64,000 nucleotides of DNA from Iris pallida (Eukaryota > Streptophyta > Magnoliopsida > Asparagales > Iridaceae). The DNA lies in contig JANAVB010006998.1 of NCBI GenBank assembly GCA_029216955.1, positions 1,621,800 to 1,685,799 on the forward strand, given 5' to 3'. The notes beneath the pieces were generated by a model, which was not told where the DNA came from, did no database searches, and saw only the letters and a program-made list of their open reading frames with translations. Of the stretch, positions 34,501 to 45,722 are shown one piece after another (positions within the stretch are counted from its first letter, which is position 1; each line of letters begins with the position of its first letter). A program made the position numbers and the translations under genes.

Positions 34501-35673
34501 TGGGCTGGGTGCCATCAGAAGGTTCTGTGGTGGGGTTCGTGTTGCTGGTTTGGTATTGGTGGGCGTGGGGGAAGTCGGTCTGTGGAGGAATAACATCGGT
34601 GAGGGTTGGCTCCGGTTAGGGGGTCTGTGACGGTGATGGAGTTTCGGTATTTGGGAGTCTGGCTAGGGATGGCCAAAGTTGGAAGATTGACACGAGATAG
34701 GAGTCATGAGGGTGGCGAGGCGGGTTGTTTGCCGAGACGGCGGTGTACATGGAACGATAGGTGGGGACATAGGATTAGGAATTCGATTGTGTTGGGTCGT
34801 GTCCTGTGCGACACATAATAGGGTTGTGGGGGATGGGTGTCCGGTGTGTCGGACACGGAAGAGATTGTATATGTAAAATAAAAATAGTAGAAGTAACTAG
34901 GTTGACACGGACACGATGCACGCACTTTGAGGGTGGTGGAAATATTTGTGGAGGAATAATGAAAAGTTGGAGGAGTACCTGCCTATTTATAGGATGTGGG
35001 AATTCCCAATTGGATAGGAACTATGAATAGATTTAAAACCCAAAATAGATAACTTGCATTTTAATTTAAAATCAATCAAATCTAAATCCAAATCCAATTA
35101 AAATCAAATTAAATTTTAGTTTAAATCAAATCAATAAATCAAATTCTATCATGGATATCTATTAAAATAATTCCAAAAATCAAATCACGATTTAAATAGC
35201 CAAAATAACTTCCAAATATATTTTCAAAATACCAATAATAATAATTTCGAAAATAATAAATATTTTTAAATATCTTTTTGAACAATAAAATATTACTATT
35301 AATAAATTTTGAAAATTATACTTTTATTTAAAATAGACCAATAAATAAATAACGAAATATTTGTATGCAACAAATATCGTTTACATAATTAGGCTTTTCT
35401 AGTATACAAAATATTATTTATTATTAATAACTTTTTAGAGACAAAAGGCTTTTTATAGCAAGAATAATAATTATATAATTTTGAAAGTGTATATTAAAAT
35501 AGAAAAGAAAATGTTTTTATAAAATATGTACGCTCGCACATATTCGTACTCGTCGAGCAAACAAAAATTTCGCATACGACGTACAATACGACTACGTGAC
35601 ATACAGTACCAAAAATTTTAAATCCATGCAAATTAATAAATAAAAAAAATAGTAGAAATTTAGGGGTTTTACA
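31566..35673 (-). repeat. 5' LTR of element G (copy G1, about 4.1 kb)
   Basis: Begins TGTAACGCCCC and ends GGGGTTTTACA. Two related LTRs start at 42328 and 45723. Minus-strand TATA box CCTATAAATAGG at 34982-34993. Downstream of it on the transcribed strand lies a GC-rich zone (34640-33660) and then an AT-rich zone. The right end abuts exon 2 of the B antisense gene, so G inserted in B; the candidate duplication is AAGGA (35674-35678). The ORFs inside are compositional. Confidence 0.8.
33660..34640 (-). other. GC-rich leader-like zone in LTR G1
   Basis: About 1 kb of CpG-rich DNA with a purine tract on the + strand (pyrimidine on the transcribed strand), bounded by AT-rich DNA on both sides. 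Proline- and arginine-rich ORFs here differ wholly between G1 and G2 and are judged non-coding. It lies just downstream of the TATA box, so would be the start of the transcript. Confidence 0.55.
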
Positions 35674-36205
35674 AAGGAGGCAGCATCTCTTCTTTCACAA
35701 CGATCTCAGTATTCGGCAGGGATGCTGCAAGAATCAAGGATAAAAATGAGACAAAGTTAGAAGATGGCCAGGTGAAACCAACTTTGTGTTCTGGGGCTTA
35801 TGCGGCACAGTTCAGATAAGCTTATGCTGCCCTAATCCGTTGGAGCTTATGCGGCCCAGTACATCAGGAGCTCATGCGGTTCTATTTTAGTGAGACTTTA
35901 TGCGGTTTAGTTTTTTAAAGGTGCTTATGCGGCCCAGTCATTCTCATGCGGCTCAAACATGGAGTATACCCCATGCGGCTCGGACATGAGAAGTTCATGC
36001 GGCCCATACAACACATGCGGCTTGTGCATAAAACATGCAACAGAGCCATCTTTGTTAAGGATTTTTGAAGAATATGATCCTCCACAAAATTCTTACCAGC
36101 AGTGGAAGGGTGGACGTCAGGATGAACTTCAGGCGCCGTAGTCGACGAAGAAGCCGCTCCCTTACCCTTTGCTGCAGAGGAAACCTTGGAAGCTTTGGGG
36201 GCCAT
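35674..36205 (-). pseudogene. Antisense gene of element B, exon 1 and start of exon 2
   Basis: Exon 1 (36205-36097) starts MAPKASKVSSAAKGKGAASS and ends at GCTG/GTAAG, phase 1, as in A and C. Intron 1 is 36096-35725 with a TTGATTCTTGCAG acceptor. Exon 2 begins SLPNTEIVVKEEMLPP and is cut off at 35674 by the element G LTR. The splice sites and exon-1 length (109 nt) parallel element A (112 nt). The rest of the gene should lie beyond the left edge of the window if G is intact. Confidence 0.75.
35785..36035. repeat. Dispersed ATGCGGC repeats in intron 1 of the B antisense gene
   Basis: About ten copies of YATGCGGCYCA-like units spaced irregularly (GCTTATGCGGCCCAGT and variants). The same motif fills the LTR of this element. 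Confidence 0.85.
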
Positions 36206-36279
36206 CATTGATCGGTAATCGAGAGAGAAGACGACGACAAAAAAAGAAAGTAAAGAGTCACTCTCTCCTAAAAACCCCA

Positions 36280-36289
36280 TATTTATAGG
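36280..36289 (-). promoter_or_regulatory. TATA box of the B antisense gene
   Basis: Minus strand reads AACCTATAAATATGG, about 75-85 bp before the MAPK start codon. Confidence 0.65.
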
Positions 36290-36724
36290 TTGAAGGGGGC
36301 GTGAGGATCAATGGACGCTTCGCATGATGCGCCACCTAAAAAACAAGGCCGACTCTTGGGTTTCCAATCCCTGCATGCGAGAAAGATTAATCATAATCAT
36401 TAAGGCAAAATCTAAATATTTAAAGCTGACTCTTGGAATCCGATCCCAAAAGACGGCTTCAAAACAAAACAAATCAAGAGAAATAATGAGACACCCACGT
36501 GGCACAGGACCATTATGCGGCTAAGAAGTCCATGCGGCCAGAGTGATCCATGCGGCCAGAGCGATCCATGCAGTCCGAGGGATCCATGCGGCCAGAGCAG
36601 TCCATGCGGTCCGAGCGATCCATGCGGCCAGAACATCCTATGCGGCCATAGAAGTCTATGTGGTAGAAAGAGTTTATGCAGACATATCCGTGCTTCTTAT
36701 TCAAAGTATTTCAATTTGGCAAAT

Positions 36725-36745
36725 TGAAAACTTTGAAGGGGGTCT
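36725..36745 (+). promoter_or_regulatory. Polypurine tract of element B
   Basis: GAAAACTTTGAAGGGGGTCT immediately before LTR start TGTAGAAGC; the core is identical to that of element C. Confidence 0.85.
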
Positions 36746-38161
36746 TGTAGAAGCATGGAAAAATGTTAAATAAATTCGTATGCGGTCAGAAAATCAGCCC
36801 CATGCGGCTCATAGCTGAAGGAGCCTTCATGTGGCACAAAAGGCTCGACAGCTTCATGCGGCTCAAAAAGATGAAGGGGAAGCCACGTGACCTCATACAG
36901 CAGGCCATAAATGCTCTAAATAGTTGGCTCATTAATTACCCTGACATAGTGGCAGCTCTGACAATGATGGATTGACAGCTCTGACATAAAGTAGAAATGA
37001 TGACCCTCGACGTGCTCCTAGAAAGACGAGGAAACTCTTTACAGCTGGCACGATCCATTTTCAAAACTCTTTATGCGGCTCAATTGCAAGGACATCTATG
37101 CGGCTCAGTTGCAAGGGTCTCTATGTGGTTCAGTTGTAAGGGCCTTCATGCGGCTCAGTTGCAAGGGCCTCCATGCGGCCCAGACTAAAGGACGTCTATG
37201 CAGCTCAGTTACAAGGGTCTCTATACGGCTAAGTTGCAAGGGCCTTCATGCGGCTCCATTGCAAGGGCCTCCATGCGGCCCAGACTAAAGGACGTCCATG
37301 CGGCTCAAATTAGAGGACGTCCATGTGGCTCAATTTAAAGGACGTCCATGCGGTTTAAAGTGAAGGACTTCCATACGGCTCAGATCAAAGGACTCCCATG
37401 CGGTTCAAGGCCGTGCTCATGCAGCTTACAACAGTTGGGACACATGGCAGGAATTAATTAAAGCCCAACAATTCAGATTTTTGGCAATCAACATAACAGG
37501 TAGTTGGGACACGTGGCAAGAGATTGACCAAGATTTATTCACTCGGATTTGCTGATATCAACAAATCATCATGAGGCAGATTTGTTGCAATCAATATTAA
37601 CTGCCCATGCAGATTTGTTGCAATCAATATTAATTGCTCATGCAAATTTGGTGCAATCAACATTAACCGTCCAGATTTGTTACAATCAAGATTAACGGTC
37701 GAGATTAATTGCCAACAAAACAGGATCAAGGCAAATCGTAATAAATCCCTAACCGCCCACTTTTTAAGGAGCAATCATTACAAACCCTACTTATCACATC
37801 CCACTCCTATAAATAGCAAGGTGATATTCCCTTGCAAACAAATGGACACATAGAGAGACAGAGGCACGCACAGAGAGAGCGGCGGTGCACAGGAGAATCT
37901 CCCCACATATCCCGAGAGCATTTCTTTATCAGAGCCAAGGCTACGTCCGATCGTCCAAGGAGTAAGACAGAGTTGATAGCACTCTCCCGAGCCTCTACCG
38001 TCACCCCCCAAAATCAAAAATAAATAATTGTAATTAGATTGCTGTACCTAGGTTTTCATTCCTAGGCTTTCTTTGGACGAACGAGTTTGTATTGTGAGTC
38101 TAAGTTCAGTCCTCCCATAAAACTATTTTGTACTTTTACAATCAATGCCAAACAGCAAACA
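36746..38161 (+). repeat. 3' LTR of element B
   Basis: TGTAGAAGCATGG...CAGCAAACA. TATA box CCTATAAATAG at 37808-37816, and a GATCGTCCAAGGAGTAA segment resembling LTR A and LTR C. A 25-bp repeat with ATGCGGCTCA occupies about 37073-37400. Also three ATTAA..GCAGATTTGTTGCAATCA units at about 37560-37700. Confidence 0.85.
37073..37400. repeat. 25-bp minisatellite in the U3 of LTR B
   Basis: Units such as ATGCGGCTCAGTTGCAAGGG start every 25 bp (for example 37148, 37173, 37198). They are the tandem version of the ATGCGG motif scattered in the antisense intron of the same element. Confidence 0.9.
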
Positions 38162-38411
38162 CCTGCAACGCATCTGTCGCTATCGGAAGTGGCGGAGGAA
38201 GAGTCTCTTGAATAATGATAGAAGGTCTCTCAACTAGAGGTGGAAGACCTCTTGATGCTACTGCTACTACTCCCATATGGATGACAGGAGCAGTAGGGGC
38301 AGCAAAGACAGCCATCTGTACCTCTCCCTCCTCCGGAGCAATAGGCTTGGATAGACCGGACCTCTCCGGGACAGTACTAGGTCCAGCTGCCTGAGCTCGA
38401 GTCACTGTCAT
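38162..38411 (-). pseudogene. Element H gag, N-terminal fragment
   Basis: The open frame starts MTVTRAQAAGPSTVPERSG at 38411 and is cut at 38162 by LTR B. It sits about 220 bp inside the PBS, where gag is expected. The sequence is Pro/Ala-rich and low in recognisable motifs, so naming rests on position downstream of a PBS and LTR. Confidence 0.6.
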
Positions 38412-38628
38412 CCTGGAGACAGATCAAACAAGAAAAACAATACTAAGAAAGAAGCGATATAATCAAAGGAGGATGGTTTATTTCAAAGGAAACAATTTTC
38501 AACAAGTATTTAGATGGCAGGAATTCAGTTAAGAGTTTTTCCTAGATGTGATTGAGTACCTCAAAGTATATCCTAAACCTACTGCAGGCTGTACTGATAC
38601 TCTAATTCGCATACCACTACATAAACTT

Positions 38629-38646
38629 GACCTGTATAGGCCACCA
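38629..38646 (-). promoter_or_regulatory. Primer-binding site of element H, diverged tRNA-Ile match
   Basis: + strand GACCTGTATAGGCCACCA, two transitions away from the F and G sites, nine bases before the LTR end TGTCACG. Confidence 0.7.
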
Positions 38647-38655
38647 CTAAAAATA

Positions 38656-40034
38656 TGTCACGACCCGCACCCTGTTTAGGGGCACGAAAACGTGGGTAGA
38701 ATGCTGTATAGGTCATCTATAACATCTAACATCTAACAACAAGATATATAAACCTGTTATCTCCGTACGGAGGTATAATATAATATCTTAACTCTATATC
38801 TCAATCACAAGTCTAGGGAAAATAGAACACGATATGGAATAAGATAAAAAAGAAAGAACTGAATATATAAGTAATGTCATCACAACACACATATAGATAT
38901 CCAACACAAATAAATATAAGTCCTGAATATAACCAAGTCTCAACTAACAATCGAAACAATCCAAAACAAACTGAAAGCTATAAGTACTGGACTAAACTAG
39001 GCACCCTCTACTGAGCTAGATGCTCCTCAGGCTCCTGAATGTCACCCTCATATGCCCCATAGAAGGTAGGGCAGTCATCATCATCATCTGTAATATTTTC
39101 ATCCCCATAGAAGGTTGGACAGGAATGAGCACAAGACATCTCACACAGTTCATATCAGTTAGGAAATATAAAGCATGTAAAAGAGTAAGATACATAGACT
39201 GTAAGGAAATATATATGTGAAAATGAGAGAGATTTGATAACTGGAAATATATATATACATGATAAATAAGAACTGTAAGTAACCTGTGATTTAGAGCATG
39301 AGGTGGTTATATAAGCGGGTTAGGATAATGCAAGGGTAACTCCATTATACGTGAGTGTACAATGGTTATATACAAGATTTTCACAAGATTTCATAAGATG
39401 AGATTTTGATCACATAACCATTTCCTACTCACCCTCCCCAATCAATACACAAGAATCCAGTCAAGTTACGTTACCTTGCACAAGAGATATTTATCATGTT
39501 TGCTCACGTGATCATGATAGTACAAGATTGCACAAGAGTATACATGAATAGAGGTGTACATGAAATACAAGGTGTTCGTGAAAAGCACATGACAATATGT
39601 ATTTGATGCACCCGAGGGGGATAACATCGCATGACAAGATCCATAGGGTACCAATCCGTGATAATAACGTGACAGCATCATATAAAGTAATATGGAGAAA
39701 TAATATAAATCCTAGCAAGTATGAAATGGTCATAGAATGAACTCGCCTGCTATCTGAATGTATGTGAGAATATAATGTCCGAGATGAGGTATCTGACTCC
39801 GATTTAGAGCAACACAAGTCACAACATGTCCAAAATAGTAAAAGTGAAACTTGCAATGCATTCTACATGATTTCTAGGTCATTCTATACTAAAGTCAAGT
39901 GTTGGTCAACTCTAGTCAACTATACTAGTCAAACTAGGTCAATCTACCAATCTAGATCAACTGGCCAATCTAGTAAACCAAGTCTAGGTCTGGCCAAGCT
40001 TACACATACCAAAACTCATAAAGTACATATCAAG

Positions 40035-40070
<36 letters not shown>

Positions 40071-40227
40071 TACAAATCAAACCAGTCTCTAAACTGCCAT
40101 ATATATGTATAGATATATAAGTATGCAATCACATAGAATTAGAATGAGAGAGATAAGTGAAGTTGTGTGTGTTGTGAGTGTTAAAGAGCAAAGGAATCAC
40201 ATAGGATATTGTCTATAATTCAAATAG

Positions 40228-40293
<66 letters not shown>

Positions 40294-42327
40294 CATATAT
40301 TCAAAAACTATAAAAAGGTAAACCTACATTACATTACTCATATTCTTGCATCCTACATACTTGCATTTATACATTTAGTCACATAGACTAACATGTATAT
40401 AGGTAAAATAGAGAGAGGGGAGGAAAGAAGAGTGTGAGTGTGAATACATAAACAGAGGAAAACATGTTTGAGTGATAGGGTGAACTGTCTCAGGTTCTCA
40501 GAACCAAGGTTGTGGCTAATATACAAATACACATGCATATATCAACCTTATCTCTGAAATCAACCTGGGAAAACAAAAGAAGCTCAAGAATATACATGCA
40601 TATCTATATAGGGTTCAGTCACATGGATATAGGGGGTGTCATATGAATGTGAAGTGAGTATAGTATCAAGTGTGATGTGTGTATGTTGTCAGATATGTGT
40701 GTGTGTATGTGTCATAGGCATATCAAGTTGTGCAGGAAAAATATAGTATTCTGTTACATATGGAAAGTGCTCAACTCAGGTTGCATGTGAAAACTGAATC
40801 TCAGGTTCTATGTAAAGAGCCACAACTCCTCATTCAGATCAACATCAACATTACTAACATCATTTTCAAGTTACGTTATATTAACACAACCTGTGTATCA
40901 GTCGACTTGGACAGTCAACATACCCAAAACCCAATTTACACCCAAACTTGTATAACATATGAAACCCAGATATATACACATACATGCATACTTGTATACA
41001 TATATTAAAATTCACAAATTATCATTTAAAATAGTTTAATTAATATTTTAAATGTTAGAATATAGGGATACTGTACCCGTATCAAAAATCACCCCAAAAC
41101 CTTAAATTTACCATTCGAAATGTAATTAAATAACAAATTTCTGGTTTGTAATCGTGTATATGTATACGTGTCATAGAAGTCATCTCGTGTTCACAAGAGT
41201 GGACATGATGTATCCAATTGAATCGAAACACACAATATACAGAGTGATAGATACTGCATCGTGCGGCCAGTTCAACGCCTCGTGGACACGAAACAGTACC
41301 TAGTGTCCACGTGGTTGTGCACACATGTTTGCCAGGTGTAGGGGTAGGTCGTGGGATGCCTGTACCGTGTCCCCGATGTGTCTGTGTAGGACACGAACAA
41401 CGTATCAGAGGCGTTGTACGACTGCGTGTGCAGAGTACAAAACGAGTACACGTGTCCGTGCTCCCTCGACACGACACGAGACCGACATGAGACCGTGTCA
41501 AACTTCTAGGGTGTCGTGTCAGTCACTGTCCCTACGTGTATACCAAGTCTCGTGTCAAACCGTGTCGTGTCGTGTCTTACAGAGAGCCCGAGCAGCAGGA
41601 CACCTGACCGAGCCTTCATGCACGAGTTCGTGTCCGTTTTGGACACGAACACGGCTCAAATTATGCTCAGAGCATGGGGGTTCATGAATAAACACAAAGG
41701 TTACAAATCACTTCAAACAGAAATTGAAAATAACAAAATAAAACTCACTTTGGCATTTCATCAAATACCCATTCAAGAACACTGATACGTGTCTGATACA
41801 GATACCAAATGGACACGATTTTTTACCAATCTTGAGGGACAGCTAGGGTATACCTAAATGAATGCAACTATGGAAAGAAATTAGAAATTTGAATGAGTTT
41901 GATAGGTTTTACCTCTTAAGGGTGAAACATCAATGAAGGCTTAATAAAATGAGAGCTTTTCTCCAACTTGCAATGATCCCAAGCCTCCAAATCCTTGCTA
42001 GCTATCCAAAATTGGTATCCTCTACTGTAGGGGAGTCTAATGCAATTGGTTTGGTCCAATTTGGAGAAGAAATGGAGAATTGGTGAAGGTTTGGGGAAGA
42101 ACACTATTAGGGCTTTATGTAGGTATTTAAAAATAGGCAAGAACTTTGATAATGTGATTAAATAAGGGTGTGGCCTCTTGATGGCTATTGATAAAGGCTA
42201 GGGTTAGGGTTTTAGATGAGTGGGTAAGGCTTCTCCACCTAAATTTAGGCTAACCAAAGGCTCACATCAAAAGTAGCCTTCTTAATATGTAGCCAAAATA
42301 TCTTATGGACATAATATCTAGATATTA
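38656..42327 (-). repeat. 5' LTR of element H (right end uncertain)
   Basis: Starts TGTCACGACCC beside the PBS. It runs at least to the start of LTR G2 at 42328, which is probably inserted into it (candidate left duplication TATTA, 42323-42327). Contains (TA)n tracts at about 40044-40070 and 40228-40291 and a cluster of GACACG/CGTGTC motifs at about 41370-41660. No coding sequence. Confidence 0.6.
41370..41660. repeat. GACACG/CGTGTC inverted motif cluster in LTR H
   Basis: More than fifteen copies of CGTGTC or its complement in about 290 bp, including the tandem CGTGTCGTGTCGTGTC. A smaller cluster of the same motif lies in LTR G1 at 34795-34920. Confidence 0.85.
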
Positions 42328-44004
42328 TGTAACGTCCCAGTCCCAAAATACGTAGGACTAGGAACGTAGACATGCCAGCTGTATTCATACAAAGTATACT
42401 CCAATATATGGAAGCCTCGTATAAATACATAAGCTGTAAAATACAGTAGAACCATAACTAATCTCATCTACACAAAATAAATGAATAAAAGATATCATAT
42501 AATGATAAGGAATTGTCTTGATACAATATGTTGGGCGGAGACAAATCCACTACCAACAAAATAAGGAAAAGTACATAAAAAATGAAATGAGTGGCGAGCG
42601 AAGCGAAGACGATCCAAAGTGCAATCATCCTCGAAGAAATAGAGCGGATCACGACTAGAGCTAAAGCACCTGCGAAAGACAAGAGCACACACCTGGCAAG
42701 ACAACCAGGTCCTCAGAGGGACGTAACAAGACACATAATATCATGCCATATAAACTGAATAAATATTGCTCAAATAAATAAGTAAATCGAATTATAACAT
42801 GTTCCAATACGCACCTACGGAACGAGCGTACCATCCCCCCAACCAAACAAGGACAGGAGATGGTAAACTAATTCACGGTAACGTATCTTCCCATGCTATG
42901 AATCCAATTTGGTATCCAGACCCCAACAAGGTTCAATACCTTCTCATCGGAGTAGTAAGCCACACCTACAACCAAACAAGGACAAGATGTGAAAAACTAG
43001 TCCGCGACAAGTTATTGTTCCAAGCCACGATCAGATACAAGTACCCAAACCAAAAGTACTCGTACCTAACGGATAGGGTAGCCTACCGTTCTAAGTAAAA
43101 TATAGTTAAGAACAATCCTTCCTACGCATGGGCCCTGGCTAAATAGGATCGACGTAGTCCCCCCTTGGGCACCAGAGGCCCCATCAGAAAGAGCATGACG
43201 TTCCGCAGAATCGCCTATGGCCGTCAGTAATCATGGGTAATCTGACCCGCGTCTCCGGCGGAGCTCACGGGTTACAAAAGGGAAAGTGCATCGAAGCCCA
43301 TACGCTAAGGAATTGTCCTCCCCGCCCAATGCCTACTATGTTGTATCCACAACATAAACCACTATAACCGCTAAGTCAAACTAACATGCAACCTCTATTA
43401 GCGGTTATTCCTATCGCACGGCTTGTACGTACTGGTGGCCAGCCAATCACGCACTTCCGTGTTCTACATGCGACACACAACTTCGTGTTATAACGTGTCA
43501 AGGCCAATGAATGCAATACACATGGTGGTCCCTTAAATCTAGGTTTAATTTGTAAGAAAATAATACACAACAGAAATATAAATGAACAGTAAGTTCTAAC
43601 AGTTATGCCATGTATCACAGTTTATTTTGCATAAAAAAATAAATAATGCATGAAATATGAGCTAAAATAAATAAACAGCAAATGGCAAGGTGTCTTGCCT
43701 GGTAGTACACCTGGTGTGCTGCGATAATCACGGTGGCACGAACTGCGACTTTGGTGCAACAACAATGCAAGGTGACCTCGGGTGGTGGCAAGGACAGTTC
43801 CATTGGGTCCGGAAGGGTCAAATTATTTAGGTTCGACATATGATACGTACAGATTTGGGAAGAGATTTGAGAATAGGACTAATTGCAGAAGAGGAAGATA
43901 ATCGAAGGAATTTGATCGAATAATACGAATTTAGAAAATTATTTATAACCTTGAAAACTATATTCTATTACCAAAATATTTTAGATAACTACGTACTTGA
44001 AAAT

Positions 44005-44041
<37 letters not shown>

Positions 44042-44083
44042 AAGCTAAAACTCTAATTTTGTCAAAGTAAAATTGTTGTAGGA

Positions 44084-44168
<85 letters not shown>

Positions 44169-44696
44169 TAAATAGGTTGTTAGGTAAACACTTAAAATCA
44201 AAATCGAATTAGGCAAAAATTTCTAAGTTTTGTAAAGGCCAATTTAGATAGAAAACTCTATATCACAAATGAAAATATTTAGATAAAACCTTTTTAAAAT
44301 AAAAAATATATAATACCTTCAGGCAACTAAGATTTTAATTAGATAAAATACTGCAATAATATTTATATCAATATCACAAAATTAATAATAATAGGCTTTG
44401 AAATCAAGTTTTGAAATTACACATAGGCAGAACGCAATACTATATTTTTGTAAACATTTTTAGTAATATTTACTAATATAATTAAATAGAAATTTTTAAT
44501 AGATCTAATGAATATAGTAGCCCAAAATAATAATTATACTAATAAAAATACTTAGTAATTATAAATCCTAGTCTATATTCATTACTGTGAAAACAACCAA
44601 ATACTAGAAATAAATAAATAATAAAATAAAAATAAATACAAAACTTGGAGAACAGTTGTTCTCTTTTTTTCTCAACATAATAATTAGCACAAAAAA

Positions 44697-44732
<36 letters not shown>

Positions 44733-45722
44733 GAACTAAGTAATACTTAAAATAATTAGACATCAGTTGGTTCTCTTCTTCTCGAGGAGACCAATCCTTC
44801 TCTTATTATCACGAGTTCTCTTCAAACAATGCCAGCGAGAGAGAGAGAAAGAGATTAGGGAGAGAGAGAATAAAAGTCAAATTAGAGAAAAGGGGCAGAA
44901 GAGAAGAAGGAGAGGAGAGAGAGTGAGCGTGAAAGGAAGAGAAGGGAGCGGTGCGCGAGGAGTTGGGCGCCGACGAGGTTTCCAGCTTCGCGCGGTGGGC
45001 GCTGCGCCGTAGGAGGCGGCGTGGAGGGGTGTACGCGCCTCCAGCGCAATATCGACGACGGTGCTGCGGTCGGAGGAGGACGGCGAGGCCACGGTCGGCG
45101 GAGGGTTTTCGGTCGGGGCTCGGGAGAGGGTCCGGCGAGGCGAAGAAGAGGGGAAAACGGTGGAGGGGTTTCGTCGGTCGGCGGTTGATGCAGCGGAGGA
45201 GCTCCGCTCACCGGAGGGGACGCAATCGGCGATCGGCGCCGGTGGCTGGGTCGGCCGGCGACGGAGAAAGTTGCCACTGGGAGAGGAAGAAGAAGGGAGT
45301 GGATGCACGTGCGGCCCGACCAGTCGGCCATGGCTGGCGTGGCGGAGAACGGCGGAGACGCGGGCGAGGCGGTCCGCTGTGGCCGCTCGCCGGCTCGACG
45401 TGGCATCGTGGCGGTCAGGTAAGTCAGGTTTAGGGTTTTTACTTAATTCTTGTGGTGGCGGTGGTTGTGTTGTGCGACGGGGTGTCGAGGAGGAGTGGTC
45501 GGCGATGGTGTCGGTCGTGTGTCTGGGCTGTCAGTGATGATGGGTGGTGTTCCGGTCTAGCTTCCGGTGGAAGGAGGAGCGAGGATGGGCAGGGGGTTTC
45601 TGGTATTCGTCGGGGCGCAGCGGGTGGCCGTGGTTTGGCTGGTTTATGTCGGGTCTGGGTGGTTTTGGTCGATCCTGCCATTGGCCGTGGTGGCAGTGGT
45701 GGTTACGATGGTGATGGTTGGC
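42328..45722 (-). repeat. LTR of element G type (copy G2), truncated
   Basis: TGTAACGTCCCAGTCCC start, collinear with G1 for about 1.5 kb (42328-43860 versus 31566-33080), then AT-rich DNA with (TA)n tracts and a GC-rich zone at 44940-45720 positionally equivalent to that of G1. It breaks off where copy G3 begins. Confidence 0.75.
43990..44165. repeat. (TA)n microsatellites in LTR G2
   Basis: Two long pure TA runs (about 44008-44037 and 44088-44164) in the AT-rich part of the LTR. An (AAAT)n run follows at 44694-44732. G1 lacks them at the matching place. Confidence 0.9.

Larger units (their letters stand above)
35674..38161 (+). mobile_element. Element B: Tat-lineage fragment (antisense gene start, PPT, 3' LTR)
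   Basis: Contains the first exon and start of the second exon of the antisense gene, its promoter, a polypurine tract and a complete 3' LTR. The left part is displaced by element G. The right end meets H gag at 38162. Confidence 0.8.

Noticed and set aside
33654..34630. Several Pro/Arg/Gly-rich ORFs in the GC-rich zone of LTR G1, and the like at 44877-45727
   Set aside because: Open on both strands and in several frames because of GC content; G1 and G2 do not conserve them.
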